Below, in pieces: positions 17,205 to 26,041 of a stretch of 64,000 nucleotides of DNA. The notes under the pieces are model-generated. The model was not told the DNA's origin. It saw only the letters and a list, made by a program, of their open reading frames with translations, and did not search any database. This DNA comes from Agromyces sp. Leaf222 (GTDB lineage: Bacteria; Actinomycetota; Actinomycetes; Actinomycetales; Microbacteriaceae). Made by a program: the position numbers and the translations under genes. Numbering within the stretch: the stretch's first letter is position 1; the number at the start of each line of letters is the position of its first letter. Location of the stretch: positions 867,651-931,650 of the forward strand of contig NZ_LMKQ01000001.1 of assembly GCF_001421565.1 (NCBI RefSeq), given 5' to 3'.

Positions 17205-18575
17205 ATGTCACAGCACTCGTCCTCCCGCCGCCGCGCGGCCCGGTTCCTCACGGTGGCCGCCGCGGCCACCGCAGGGCTCCTCGCGCTCAGCGGTTGCTCC
17301 GCAGATGCATCGGGCGGTGGTGACTCCTCGTTGGGCTTCACCCAGGCCGAGCAGGTCGCCGACAGCCCGATCACCGTCTGGGTCGACGCATCGCGCGAGC
17401 CGGCGGTCACCGCCTTCCAGGCGAAGTACCCCGACATCGAGGTGAACCTCGAGACCTACGACGGCAATGCCGGCGGCAGCGGCTCGTTCCAGAGCAAGAT
17501 CTCGCTCATGGACCAGGCCGGCGAGGGATGGCCCGACGTCGTCTTCTCCACGCAGCAGAACGACGCGATCTGGGCGTCCAAGCAGACCACCACCGGTGAG
17601 CAGGGCTTCGCGGCGCCGCTCAACAAGGGCTTCATCGAGCAGGACTTCCTCGACGGCTTCGCCCAGGGATCGCTCGACTACACGACGATCGACGGCACCG
17701 TCTACGGCCTGCGCAACGACCTCGCGCAGACCGTCTTCTACTCCAACCAGAAGCTCCTCGACGAGTTCGGCTACGAGACGCCGACGACCTGGGAGGAGTA
17801 CGCCGAGCTCGGCGACAAGCTCGCCGCAGAGCACCCCGGCTACATCCTCGGCAGCATGGGCGACAGCTTCATGACCTACGTCTACTACGGCGGGTCGGAG
17901 TCGCCGGTGTTCCAGTCGCCCGAGGCGAACGTGTTCCACTCCGACACGAGCGACGCGAACTCCGAGAAGATCTCGAAGATCATCGACGGCATGCTCGCCA
18001 ACGGCACGCTCGTGCAGGACAGCTTCTTCAGCGCCGACTTCGCGTCGAAGTACGCCGACAAGCTCGTCGGCGTGCCCGGTCCGGTCTGGTACACGGGCGC
18101 GATCTTCCAGGGCGGCCTCGCGGTTCCGGCCGGTGAGATCAGCGTCAGCGCCCCGCTCACGTGGGAGGGCGGCGACGTCGCGGCCGGCAACGTCGGCGGC
18201 GGCGTCTGGTACGCCTCGAGCCACTCGAAGAACCTCGACGCGGTCAAGACGTTCCTCGAGTTCGTCACGAGCGCCGACGAGTTCCAGGTCGACGCGTCGT
18301 CGGGGTACCCGGCGTACACCGAGGCCGCCGGCAAGTGGCTCGACAAGCAGGCCGAGGCCGGGTACTTCGTCAACGACGACTTCAAGACCGTGATGTCGGA
18401 TGCCGCGGGCCAGGTCTGGTCGGGCTGGAACGTCACCTCGTGGAGCCCCGAGTCCGCCTGGGCCAAGATCGTGATCCCCGGCATCGCCGACGGCAAGACC
18501 ATCGAGTCGCTGCTGCCCGCCTGGCAGGAGGAACTCGAGAACGAGGCCACCGTCAACGGCTACTCGGTCGAGTAA
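17205..18575 (+). CDS. ABC sugar importer, substrate-binding lipoprotein (CUT1 type)
   Basis: The 456-residue extracellular solute-binding protein has a lipobox 'LALSGC' with Cys31 as the lipidated residue, then a MalE-like bilobed body ('DVVFSTQQNDAIWA', 'TTWEEYAELGDKLA'). It captures an oligosaccharide or monosaccharide for the two permeases that follow. ATG 17205 has AGGA six bases upstream. It is first in the large operon downstream of the FCD-type sites. The substrate is unknown; context favours a product of fucosylated or pectic glycans. Confidence 0.9.
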   Translation: MSQHSSSRRRAARFLTVAAAATAGLLALSGCSADASGGGDSSLGFTQAEQVADSPITVWVDASREPAVTAFQAKYPDIEVNLETYDGNAGGSGSFQSKISLMDQAGEGWPDVVFSTQQNDAIWASKQTTTGEQGFAAPLNKGFIEQDFLDGFAQGSLDYTTIDGTVYGLRNDLAQTVFYSNQKLLDEFGYETPTTWEEYAELGDKLAAEHPGYILGSMGDSFMTYVYYGGSESPVFQSPEANVFHSDTSDANSEKISKIIDGMLANGTLVQDSFFSADFASKYADKLVGVPGPVWYTGAIFQGGLAVPAGEISVSAPLTWEGGDVAAGNVGGGVWYASSHSKNLDAVKTFLEFVTSADEFQVDASSGYPAYTEAAGKWLDKQAEAGYFVNDDFKTVMSDAAGQVWSGWNVTSWSPESAWAKIVIPGIADGKTIESLLPAWQEELENEATVNGYSVE

Positions 18576-18576
18576 C

Positions 18577-19521
18577 GTGACCGTCACCGCACCTCCGGTT
18601 CCGGTCGACGCCGTCCCCTCGGGGCGGCGTCGGCCGGAGGGCCGGCGCGCGTCTCGCGTGAACGCGGGGCAGTCGCGCTTCGGCTTCGTCTTCGTCAGCG
18701 GGTACACCCTGCTGCTGCTGGCCTTCGGCCTGCTTCCCACGCTCTACGCGCTCTACCTCTCGTTCACGCGCAACGGCGCCTTCGTCGGCTTCGACAACTT
18801 CGCCCGCGTGATGGGGGACTACCGGTTCCTGCCGGCCGTCGGGCACGTCGCCCTCTACGTGCTGTACTGGCTGGTCAGCCTCATCGTGCTGGTCGTCGTG
18901 CTCGCGATCGTCGTGCACGGCATCCGGGTGCGCTGGCTCGGAAACACGGCCCGCTTCCTCTTCTACATCCCGGGCGCCATCGCAGGTGCCTCGAGCGTGC
19001 TGCTCTGGCTGTTCGTGCTCGACCCGTCGGTCAGCCCGGTGTCGGCACTGCTGCACGCCATGGGCTACGAGTCGCTCGTCAACGTGGTCGCGGTCGGCAA
19101 CCTGCCGGTCGTCTTCACGGTCATCGCCTTCTGGGCCGGAGCCGGCTCCTGGATCGTCATCATGTACGGGGCGCTCAACAACATCCCCGTCGAGGTCATG
19201 GAGGCCGCCCGCATCGACGGCGCCGGCCCGGTGCAGACGGCGTGGTACATCCAGCTGCCGATGCTCACCAAGTGGATCAGCTACATGGGCGTCATGTCGC
19301 TCGCCGCAGGCACCCAGCTCTTCGTCGAGCCGAAGATCCTCGCGCAGGCGACCAAGAACGTCGTGCCCGAGGACTACTCGCTCAACCAGCTCGCCTACCT
19401 CTACGCCTTCCGACAGGGCGACTTCTCGGGCTCGGCGGCCATCTCGGTGCTGCTGCTCGTGGTCGCACTGGGGCTCTCGGCGATCTTCATCTTCCGCGGA
19501 AAGTTGTTCGAACGTGACTGA
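18577..19521 (+). CDS. ABC sugar importer permease (MalF-like)
   Basis: A 314-residue inner-membrane protein with six predicted helices and the cytoplasmic ATPase-contact loop 'EAARIDGAGPVQTAWYIQLP'. It forms the translocation pore with the next gene's product. GTG 18577 lies one base after the binding-protein stop, closer than usual. No ABC ATPase is encoded in this operon, so a shared MsiK-type ATPase elsewhere must energise it (inference from family knowledge). Confidence 0.92.
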   Translation: MTVTAPPVPVDAVPSGRRRPEGRRASRVNAGQSRFGFVFVSGYTLLLLAFGLLPTLYALYLSFTRNGAFVGFDNFARVMGDYRFLPAVGHVALYVLYWLVSLIVLVVVLAIVVHGIRVRWLGNTARFLFYIPGAIAGASSVLLWLFVLDPSVSPVSALLHAMGYESLVNVVAVGNLPVVFTVIAFWAGAGSWIVIMYGALNNIPVEVMEAARIDGAGPVQTAWYIQLPMLTKWISYMGVMSLAAGTQLFVEPKILAQATKNVVPEDYSLNQLAYLYAFRQGDFSGSAAISVLLLVVALGLSAIFIFRGKLFERD

Positions 19522-19522
19522 C

Positions 19523-20449
19523 ATGACCACCCGCACCATCGTGACCAACGGCGCCCCGCGGCGCCGGGAGCGCCACGCACTCTCACCGGGCCAGTGGATC
19601 GGCCGTGCGGTCGTCGTGCTGGTGCTGCTCGTGGTCGCGGCATTCTTCGTGCTGCCGATCATCTGGCTCCTGCTCGCCCCGACCAAGACGAACGACCAGC
19701 TCCTGCTCGACGGACCGTTCGCGTTCGGCTCCTTCGAGCAGCTGGCCGCGAACTGGAACGAGCTGTTCGCCTTCGGCAGCGGCGTCTTCACCACCTGGAT
19801 GGGCAACTCGGCGTTCTACTCGTTCGCCGCGCTCGCGATCACGCTCCTCGTGAGCATCCCGGCGGGGTACGCGCTCGCGCTCATCGAGTTCCGCGGTCGC
19901 CGGTTGCTGCTCGTGACCACGCTCATCGTGATGCTCATCCCGAACACGGCGCTGGTGCTCCCGATCTTCCTCGAGCTGAGCGCGGCGAAGCTCATCGGCA
20001 GCCCGCTCGCGGTGATCCTGCCGTTCTCGTTCTTCCCGTTCGGCGTGTACCTGACCTACATCTACTTCTCGACGGCCGTGTCGCGCGACCTGCTGAATGC
20101 CGCACGCATCGACGGCGCGGGCGAGCTGCGGGTGTTCGCGCAGGTGGCCATGCCGCTCGCGACACCGGTCATCGCGCTCGTCGGCTTCTTCAGCTTCGTG
20201 GCGAACTGGAACAACTACTTCCTGCCGTTCCTCGTCGTCGGCGGAACGAAGATCCCCGTGCAGGTCGGCCTCGCGAACCTGCTGGCCAACGTGCCGGCCT
20301 TCAACCCGACGACCGCATCGAGCATCGTGATCCAGCTGCCGACGCTGGCACTGGCGACGCTCATCTCGGTCGCCCCCATCCTGTTGATCTTCCTGTTCGC
20401 GCAGCGGTTCCTCGTCGAGGGCATGACCGCCGGCGGAACCAAGGAATGA
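19523..20449 (+). CDS. ABC sugar importer permease (MalG-like)
   Basis: The 308-residue partner permease has about six helices, the contact loop 'NAARIDGAGELRVFAQVAMP' and the MalG-type C-terminal 'QRFLVEGMTAGGTKE', which is characteristic of CUT1 importers. I chose ATG 19523; an in-frame GTG at 19514 overlapping the previous gene is an alternative. Confidence 0.92.
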   Translation: MTTRTIVTNGAPRRRERHALSPGQWIGRAVVVLVLLVVAAFFVLPIIWLLLAPTKTNDQLLLDGPFAFGSFEQLAANWNELFAFGSGVFTTWMGNSAFYSFAALAITLLVSIPAGYALALIEFRGRRLLLVTTLIVMLIPNTALVLPIFLELSAAKLIGSPLAVILPFSFFPFGVYLTYIYFSTAVSRDLLNAARIDGAGELRVFAQVAMPLATPVIALVGFFSFVANWNNYFLPFLVVGGTKIPVQVGLANLLANVPAFNPTTASSIVIQLPTLALATLISVAPILLIFLFAQRFLVEGMTAGGTKE

Positions 20450-20462
20450 GCGCGAGGCTGTC

Positions 20463-21614
20463 ATGAAGATCACCGGATACCGCACGCTGACCGCCCAGCA
20501 CCACTGGAAGCGCTCGATCGGCGACGCCAACGGGCACATCCCCGAGGCCGTCACCGAGGTGCCCATCGTCATCCTCGAGACCGACATCGGCCTCGAGGGC
20601 GTCGGGATCGGCTCGCACGCCGATCTCGAGCGGCTGTTCCCCGCGCTCGAGGGGGAAGATCCGCGGGGAGCAGCCGCCCTCTTCGACCGCATGCTCGCCC
20701 AGGTGTTCAAGAGCGGGCACGCCGGAGCGACCTACGGCGGCGTCGCCACCTTCGATGCCGCCGTCTGGGACCTCAAGGCGAAGGCCGCCGAAGAGCCGCT
20801 CTGGCGCCTGCTCGGCGGACGCGACCGCTTCGTGCCCGGCTACGCCTCAGGGCTGGACATCGCGCTCGACGACGAGGAGCTCGTCGCCTTCTACGCGGAG
20901 TTCGCCGAGCGCGGGTTCGTCGCGGGCAAGCTCAAGGGCGGCATCGACTTCGACGCCGACCTGCGTCGCCTCGGCATCCTCGCCGACGCCCTGCGCGGGA
21001 ACACCAGCCGTCCCGGACTCATGCTCGACGCCAACGAGTCGTGGCAGGTCAAGCAGGCCGTGCGCTACGTGACCGCGCTCGAGGAGCACGTCGACCTGCT
21101 CTGGGTCGAGGAGCCGCTCCGGCGATGGGATGCCACCGGGCACGCCCGGCTCAGCAACGGCATCAGGGCCGCGGTCGCGACCGGAGAGAACCTCACCGGC
21201 GTCGACCAGTTCCGGCCCCTGTTCGACGCCGGGGCGCCCGACGTGGTGCAGGCGGGCGCGATCTGGGGCGTCTCGCACATCCACCGGCTCGCGCTCGCCG
21301 CGGCCGCCCGCGACCTGCCGATCAGCCCGGTCGGCTACAACGCCAACCCGGCGGTCGCACACGTGATGACGGCCGTGCCGAACCACCTGACGACCGAGGT
21401 GCAGGACGTGCGCTTCGCCGACGGCGTGCTCGTCGACCACGAGTTCGCCGACGGCGGCATCGTGCTGAGCGATGCGCCCGGCAGCGGCATCCGCATCGAC
21501 GAGGCGCTCATCACCGAGCAGCGCGACGGCGGCGGCTGGGCCGACCCCGCCGGGCCGCACATGCGGCCGATGCGCGCGGGCCTGCGCGTCGTGCTCGACG
21601 GCGTCGAGCGCTGA
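20463..21614 (+). CDS. Enolase-superfamily sugar-acid dehydratase-like enzyme
   Basis: The 383-residue protein of the mandelate racemase/muconate lactonising group has base pair Lys156-x-Lys158 ('AGKLKGG') and metal ligands Asp189 ('LDANES'), Glu216 ('WVEEPL') and Glu242 ('TGENL'). The histidine of the usual Asp-His dyad is not at its expected place: the segment reads 'ISPVGYNANPAVAH'. It may therefore be a one-base dehydratase or have a changed specificity. It is the only candidate in the window for the L-fuconate/D-arabinonate dehydratase step needed by the surrounding genes. It starts the enzyme part of the operon, 13 bp after the permease. Confidence 0.8.
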   Translation: MKITGYRTLTAQHHWKRSIGDANGHIPEAVTEVPIVILETDIGLEGVGIGSHADLERLFPALEGEDPRGAAALFDRMLAQVFKSGHAGATYGGVATFDAAVWDLKAKAAEEPLWRLLGGRDRFVPGYASGLDIALDDEELVAFYAEFAERGFVAGKLKGGIDFDADLRRLGILADALRGNTSRPGLMLDANESWQVKQAVRYVTALEEHVDLLWVEEPLRRWDATGHARLSNGIRAAVATGENLTGVDQFRPLFDAGAPDVVQAGAIWGVSHIHRLALAAAARDLPISPVGYNANPAVAHVMTAVPNHLTTEVQDVRFADGVLVDHEFADGGIVLSDAPGSGIRIDEALITEQRDGGGWADPAGPHMRPMRAGLRVVLDGVER

Positions 21615-21631
21615 GAAGGAGAACGGACACG

Positions 21632-22594
21632 ATGGAACTCCGACCCGGCCTGCACCGGATCCAGGCCCCGCTCGGCGAGCGCTTCGTCGCGCTCTACCTG
21701 CTCGAGGGCGACGACGCCGCCCTGCTCGTGGACACCGGGGTGCGTGAGAGCGTCACCGACACGTTGCTGCCGTACCTCGATGCCGCCGGCATCCCGCGCG
21801 AGAAGCTGCGGTGGGCGGTCGACACGCACTGCGACTTCGACCACACGGGCGGCAACGGCGCGCTGAAGGCGGCGATCCCCGGCGTGCAGATCGTCGCGCA
21901 CGAGCTCGACGCCCCGCTCGTCGAAGACGTGCAGCGACTCATCGACGAGCGCTACGGCGAGTTCCGCGACACCGACGGGTTCGACGACCCGCCCGAGACG
22001 ACGGCGTACCTGCGGAGCGTCTCCGACCTCGTGCCGGTCGACGTGCGCGTCTCCGGCGGCGAGGAGTTCGACCTCGGCGGACGCCGCGTGCGCGTGCTCC
22101 ACGTGCCGGGCCACAGCCCGGGCCACGTCGCCATCCACGACGCCGAGAACCGTGCGCTGCTCATCGGCGACGCCACGCTCGGCACGACCGTGCCCTTCGC
22201 CGACGGCCGCGCCGCGTTCCCGCCGACCTACCGCGACGTCGATCCGTACGTCGAGAGCCTGCGGGCGTTCCGCGCGCTCGACGCCGACCTGCTGCTCACC
22301 GCGCACTACCCGGTCTACGAGGGCGACGGCGTCGCCGCCTTCCTCGACGGGAGCGAGGCCTACACGCAGCGCATCGACGAGGTCGTCTCCGCGCTGCTCG
22401 CCGAGCGCACGGAGCCGGCGACCACCCTCGAGCTCGTGCGCGCCGCGGGCGCCGAGCTCGGCCCATGGGGCCCGGATGCGCTCGACTACGCCGTGTTCCC
22501 CGTGACGGGCAACCTCGAGCGGCTCGAACGACGCGGACTCGCGACATCCGCCATCGAAGCCGACGGACGACGCACCTGGCGGTGGGTTCGATGA
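21632..22594 (+). CDS. Metallo-beta-lactamase-fold hydrolase
   Basis: The 320-residue MBL protein has a metal-binding motif of HxDxDH form ('THCDFDHTGG'), further ligands in 'HVPGHSPGHV', 'IGDATLG' and 'TAHYP', and a C-terminal winged region as in glyoxalase II/RNase Z-like hydrolases. A thioesterase role on a CoA thioester, or lactone hydrolysis, would fit the neighbouring CoA-transferase, but this is inference. AAGGAGAA precedes ATG 21632. Its stop overlaps the next start (ATGA). Confidence 0.85.
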   Translation: MELRPGLHRIQAPLGERFVALYLLEGDDAALLVDTGVRESVTDTLLPYLDAAGIPREKLRWAVDTHCDFDHTGGNGALKAAIPGVQIVAHELDAPLVEDVQRLIDERYGEFRDTDGFDDPPETTAYLRSVSDLVPVDVRVSGGEEFDLGGRRVRVLHVPGHSPGHVAIHDAENRALLIGDATLGTTVPFADGRAAFPPTYRDVDPYVESLRAFRALDADLLLTAHYPVYEGDGVAAFLDGSEAYTQRIDEVVSALLAERTEPATTLELVRAAGAELGPWGPDALDYAVFPVTGNLERLERRGLATSAIEADGRRTWRWVR

Positions 22595-23664
22595 GCGCCC
22601 GGGTGCGCCTCGGCGCCGTCGGCGCCGGCTGGTGGGCGACGAGCAACCACTTCCCGATCTTCGCCGCGCGCGACGATGTCGACCTCGTCGGGGTCTGCGG
22701 CATCGGCCCCGAGCTCGAGACCGTGCGCGAGCAGTTCGGGTTCGGCATGGCGACGACCGACTACGACGAACTGCTCGACCAGGAGCTCGACGCGATGGTC
22801 GTCTCGACGCCGCACGACCTGCACCACCCGCAGGCCGTCGCCGCGATCGAGCGGGGGCTGCACGTACTCGTCGAGAAGCCCGTGACGCTGCGCGCGGCGC
22901 AGGGCTGGGACCTCGCGGCCAGGGTGCGCGAGCACGGCGTGCACTTCCTTGCGCCCTACGGATGGAACTACAAGCCGTTCATCGTCGAGGCCAAGCGCCT
23001 CGTCGAGGCCGGGCACCTCGGCGAGATCCAGCACGTGACGTGCAACATGGCCTCGCCGACCCGCGGCCTCTTCGCCGGCGACACGAACCACATCCGCGCG
23101 CTCTGGGACTCCGAGACGAGCGGCCCAGAGCCGAGCACGTGGCAGTCGCCCGCGCGCGGCGGCGGCTACGCCCACGGTCAGGTCACCCACTCGAGCGCCC
23201 TGCTGTTCTGGCTGAGCGACCTGCGCGCGGCATCCGTCATGGCGAAGGTCTCGAACGGCGGTGCCGCGGTCGACCTCTTCAACGCGGCCGTCATCACCTT
23301 CGACGGCGGCGCGCTCGGGTCGCTCTCGGGTGCCGCGACCGTGCCCGACGGCGACCCGTACCAGGTCGACATCCGGATCTTCGGCACCGAGGGGGTGCTC
23401 ATGCTCGACACCGAGCGCGAGCGCGCCTGGGTGCATCGCTACGACGGAACGCGCTTCGACATCGAGGTCGAGCCGGGCGCCGGCGCGTACGAGTGCATCG
23501 TGCCGCCGAACCGGTTCATCGACCTCGTCACGGGTGCGAGCACCGAGAACAACTCCGACGTCGAGGTGGCGGCCCGCTCGGTGGAACTGATCGACGCCAT
23601 GCTGCGCAGCGCTGCTGCGGGAGGGACCGACGTGAACGTGCACGACGAGGAGCAGGCCGCATGA
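22591..23664 (+). CDS. Gfo/Idh/MocA-family oxidoreductase
   Basis: The 357-residue two-domain NAD(P)-dependent oxidoreductase has an N-terminal Rossmann fold ('LGAVGAGWWATSNH'), the family lysine in 'VLVEKPVTL' and a C-terminal alpha/beta domain. Members oxidise or reduce sugars, inositols or sugar-derived ketones. The substrate is not evident. It is translationally coupled on both sides (ATGA overlaps). Confidence 0.88.
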   Translation: MSARVRLGAVGAGWWATSNHFPIFAARDDVDLVGVCGIGPELETVREQFGFGMATTDYDELLDQELDAMVVSTPHDLHHPQAVAAIERGLHVLVEKPVTLRAAQGWDLAARVREHGVHFLAPYGWNYKPFIVEAKRLVEAGHLGEIQHVTCNMASPTRGLFAGDTNHIRALWDSETSGPEPSTWQSPARGGGYAHGQVTHSSALLFWLSDLRAASVMAKVSNGGAAVDLFNAAVITFDGGALGSLSGAATVPDGDPYQVDIRIFGTEGVLMLDTERERAWVHRYDGTRFDIEVEPGAGAYECIVPPNRFIDLVTGASTENNSDVEVAARSVELIDAMLRSAAAGGTDVNVHDEEQAA

Positions 23665-24881
23665 CCCAGGGAGTGCTCGCCGGATACCGCGTCATCGACT
23701 GCTCGATCGCCATGGCCGGCCCGTTCGCGGCCCAGCGCCTCGGCGATCTCGGGGCCGATGTCATCAAGGTCGAGCCGACGACCGGCGAGTGGCAGCGCCA
23801 CGCCGCAGCCGGCGGTGCCGCCGGCAACGAGATCAACGTCTCGTTCCTCTCGCTGAACCGCAACAAGCGGTCGATCGCGCTCGACCTCAAGGCCGACGAC
23901 GGCAAGGCGGCCCTGCGCGAGCTCATCGCCGGCGCCGACGCGTTCCTGCAGAACTACCGGCCGGGCGTCGCCGCGAGGCTCGGCGTCGACTACGAGTCGC
24001 TGCGGGAGATCAACCCGTCGATCGTCTACGTCTCGATCTCGGGCTACGGCGAGGACGGCCCGTACCGCGACCGCCCCGGCCAGGACCTGCTACTGCAGGC
24101 GATGTCCGGCGCGATGTACTCCGCGGGCCGCGACGGCGACGAGCCGTCGCCCGCCGGCCAGTACCTCGCCGACGCGATCACCGCGTCGACCGCGTTCGAG
24201 GGCGTGCTCGCCGCGCTCCTGCACCGCGAGCGCACGGGCGAGGGCCAACTCGTGACCGTCAACATGCTCGACGCGCTCACGACGCTGCAGATGCAGGAGC
24301 TCTCGGTCTTCACGGTGGGCCGCAAGGCCCAGCAGCGTTCGGCCCAGCCGCACGCGCACGTCTACATCCGCGCGCCCTACGGCGTCTTCGAGACGAGCGA
24401 CGGGTACGTCGCGCTCGCCTTCGCCGACCTGCACGAGCTCGGCCGCCTCATCGGCGAGCCCGCGTTCGAGGGCTGGTCGAGCGAGGTCGAGGGCTGGACC
24501 CGTCGCGACGAGATCCACTCCCGCACGGCGACGAAGCTGCGCGAGAACACCGCGGCGCACTGGATCGCGGCCCTCGGCGCCGCCGGCATGTGGATCGGGC
24601 CGGTGAACGACTACGCGCAGCTCGTCGACGACCCGCAGATCCGGCACAACGGCACGTTCATCGAGTACGAGCACCCGACCGAGGGGCGCGTGAAGACCCC
24701 GGGGTTCCCCTACCGCTTCTCGGCGACGCCGCCGCAGCTCTACCGCGGCGCACCGCTCGTCGGCGAGCACACGCGCGAGGTGCTGGCCGAGGCGGGGTAC
24801 GACGCCGACCGTATCGACGCGATCCTCGCCTCGGGTGCGGCACGGGCGACGGATGCCGCGCCCGCCGTCGCCGGCGCCTGA
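23661..24881 (+). CDS. Class III (CaiB/Frc) CoA-transferase
   Basis: The 406-residue protein has the CaiB/BaiF fold, with N-terminal 'YRVIDCSIAMAGPFAAQRLGDLGADVIKVE' (cited in part), 'NRNKRSIALDLK' and the catalytic aspartate Asp142 in 'RPGQDLLLQAMSG'. It moves CoA between carboxylic acids. A CoA-transferase inside a sugar-type operon with an enoyl-CoA hydratase two genes on is unusual. It implies that a carboxylate intermediate is activated as a CoA thioester. Coupled to both neighbours. Confidence 0.9.
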   Translation: MTQGVLAGYRVIDCSIAMAGPFAAQRLGDLGADVIKVEPTTGEWQRHAAAGGAAGNEINVSFLSLNRNKRSIALDLKADDGKAALRELIAGADAFLQNYRPGVAARLGVDYESLREINPSIVYVSISGYGEDGPYRDRPGQDLLLQAMSGAMYSAGRDGDEPSPAGQYLADAITASTAFEGVLAALLHRERTGEGQLVTVNMLDALTTLQMQELSVFTVGRKAQQRSAQPHAHVYIRAPYGVFETSDGYVALAFADLHELGRLIGEPAFEGWSSEVEGWTRRDEIHSRTATKLRENTAAHWIAALGAAGMWIGPVNDYAQLVDDPQIRHNGTFIEYEHPTEGRVKTPGFPYRFSATPPQLYRGAPLVGEHTREVLAEAGYDADRIDAILASGAARATDAAPAVAGA

Positions 24882-26041
24882 TGACCGGGTACCTCGGCCT
24901 CACGTGGGACCACCCGCGCGGACGGCACGCACTCGAGGCCGCGGCTGCGGCGACGACGGATGCCGCGGGCAGGCCGCTCATCGAGTGGCACGTGCACTCG
25001 CTCGAGGGGTTCGAGTCCGCGCCGATCGGCGAGCTCGCCGAACGCTACGACGTGATCGTGCTCGACCACCCGCACCTCGGCGACGCGCTCGCCGCCGGAG
25101 CGCTGCGCCCGGTCGACGAGCTGTTCCCGGCCGAACTCGTCGCGCGCCTGCGCGCCGACACGGTCGGCCCGAGCGCCGCGTCGTACACGGTGGACGGCTC
25201 GCTCTGGGCGCTGCCCCTCGACGCCGCGACGCAGGTGTCGGTGCGGGTGCCCGAACTGCTCGACGCCGCACCCGCCACCTGGCACGAGGTCGCGGCGCTC
25301 GCCGAAGCCGGTGTCGCGCGCGTCGCCCTGAGCCTCGCCGGGCCGCACGCGCTGCTCACCCTCATGTCGGTCTGCGCGGCGTTCGGCCATGAGCCGGCGA
25401 CCGAGCCCGGCACCGGCCTCCTCGACGCCGAGGCGGGTGCGGCCGCGTTCGAGCTGCTCGCCGGCATCGCCCGTCGTGCGCCCGCCGACACCGCCGAGCT
25501 CAACCCGATCGACCTGCTCGAACGCATGCGCAGCCGACGTGACCTCGCGTACGTGCCGCTTGTCTACGGCTACGTGAACTCCGCCTCGGGGCCGGGCGCG
25601 CTCGCGTTCGACGACGCGCCGGCCGCGACCGCGGGCGGGCGCCCCGGCTCGACGATCGGCGGCACCGGCATCGCGATCACCACCCGCAGCACGCCCGACC
25701 GCGCGCTGCTCGACCACCTGGCCGGGCTCTTCGACCCCGCCGCGCAGGCGGGGTTCATCCCCGAGCACGACGGCCAGCCGAGCCTCCGCAGCGCCTGGAC
25801 CGACGACGCCGTGAACGCGGCATCCGGCGACTTCTACCGCCGCACGCTCACGACCATCGAGGGGTCGTGGGTGCGGCCGCGCGTCGCGGGGTACACCGCC
25901 TTCCAGTCCGAGGCGTCCGCGATCCTGCGCGACGCCTTGCTCGGCGACGCCCCGCCGGCCGCTGCCGGGGTCGACGCCATCGACGCCGTCAACGCCCGCT
26001 TCGACGCCCTCGCGTCCCTGACCGAACGGAGTCACGCATGA
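24881..26041 (+). CDS. Leaderless solute-binding-protein-like protein, cytosolic
   Basis: The 386-residue protein resembles bacterial extracellular solute-binding proteins over its length ('ALPLDAATQVSVRV', 'ATWHEVAALAEAGV', 'SRRDLAYVPLVYGYVN'). It begins directly with 'MTGYLGLTWDHPRG' and has no signal peptide, lipobox or membrane segment. It probably works in the cytosol, perhaps as a ligand-binding sensor or substrate chaperone for the CoA-transferase and hydratase beside it. This is inference; such genes co-occur with class III CoA-transferases elsewhere. Its start shares a base with the previous stop. Confidence 0.75.
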   Translation: MTGYLGLTWDHPRGRHALEAAAAATTDAAGRPLIEWHVHSLEGFESAPIGELAERYDVIVLDHPHLGDALAAGALRPVDELFPAELVARLRADTVGPSAASYTVDGSLWALPLDAATQVSVRVPELLDAAPATWHEVAALAEAGVARVALSLAGPHALLTLMSVCAAFGHEPATEPGTGLLDAEAGAAAFELLAGIARRAPADTAELNPIDLLERMRSRRDLAYVPLVYGYVNSASGPGALAFDDAPAATAGGRPGSTIGGTGIAITTRSTPDRALLDHLAGLFDPAAQAGFIPEHDGQPSLRSAWTDDAVNAASGDFYRRTLTTIEGSWVRPRVAGYTAFQSEASAILRDALLGDAPPAAAGVDAIDAVNARFDALASLTERSHA

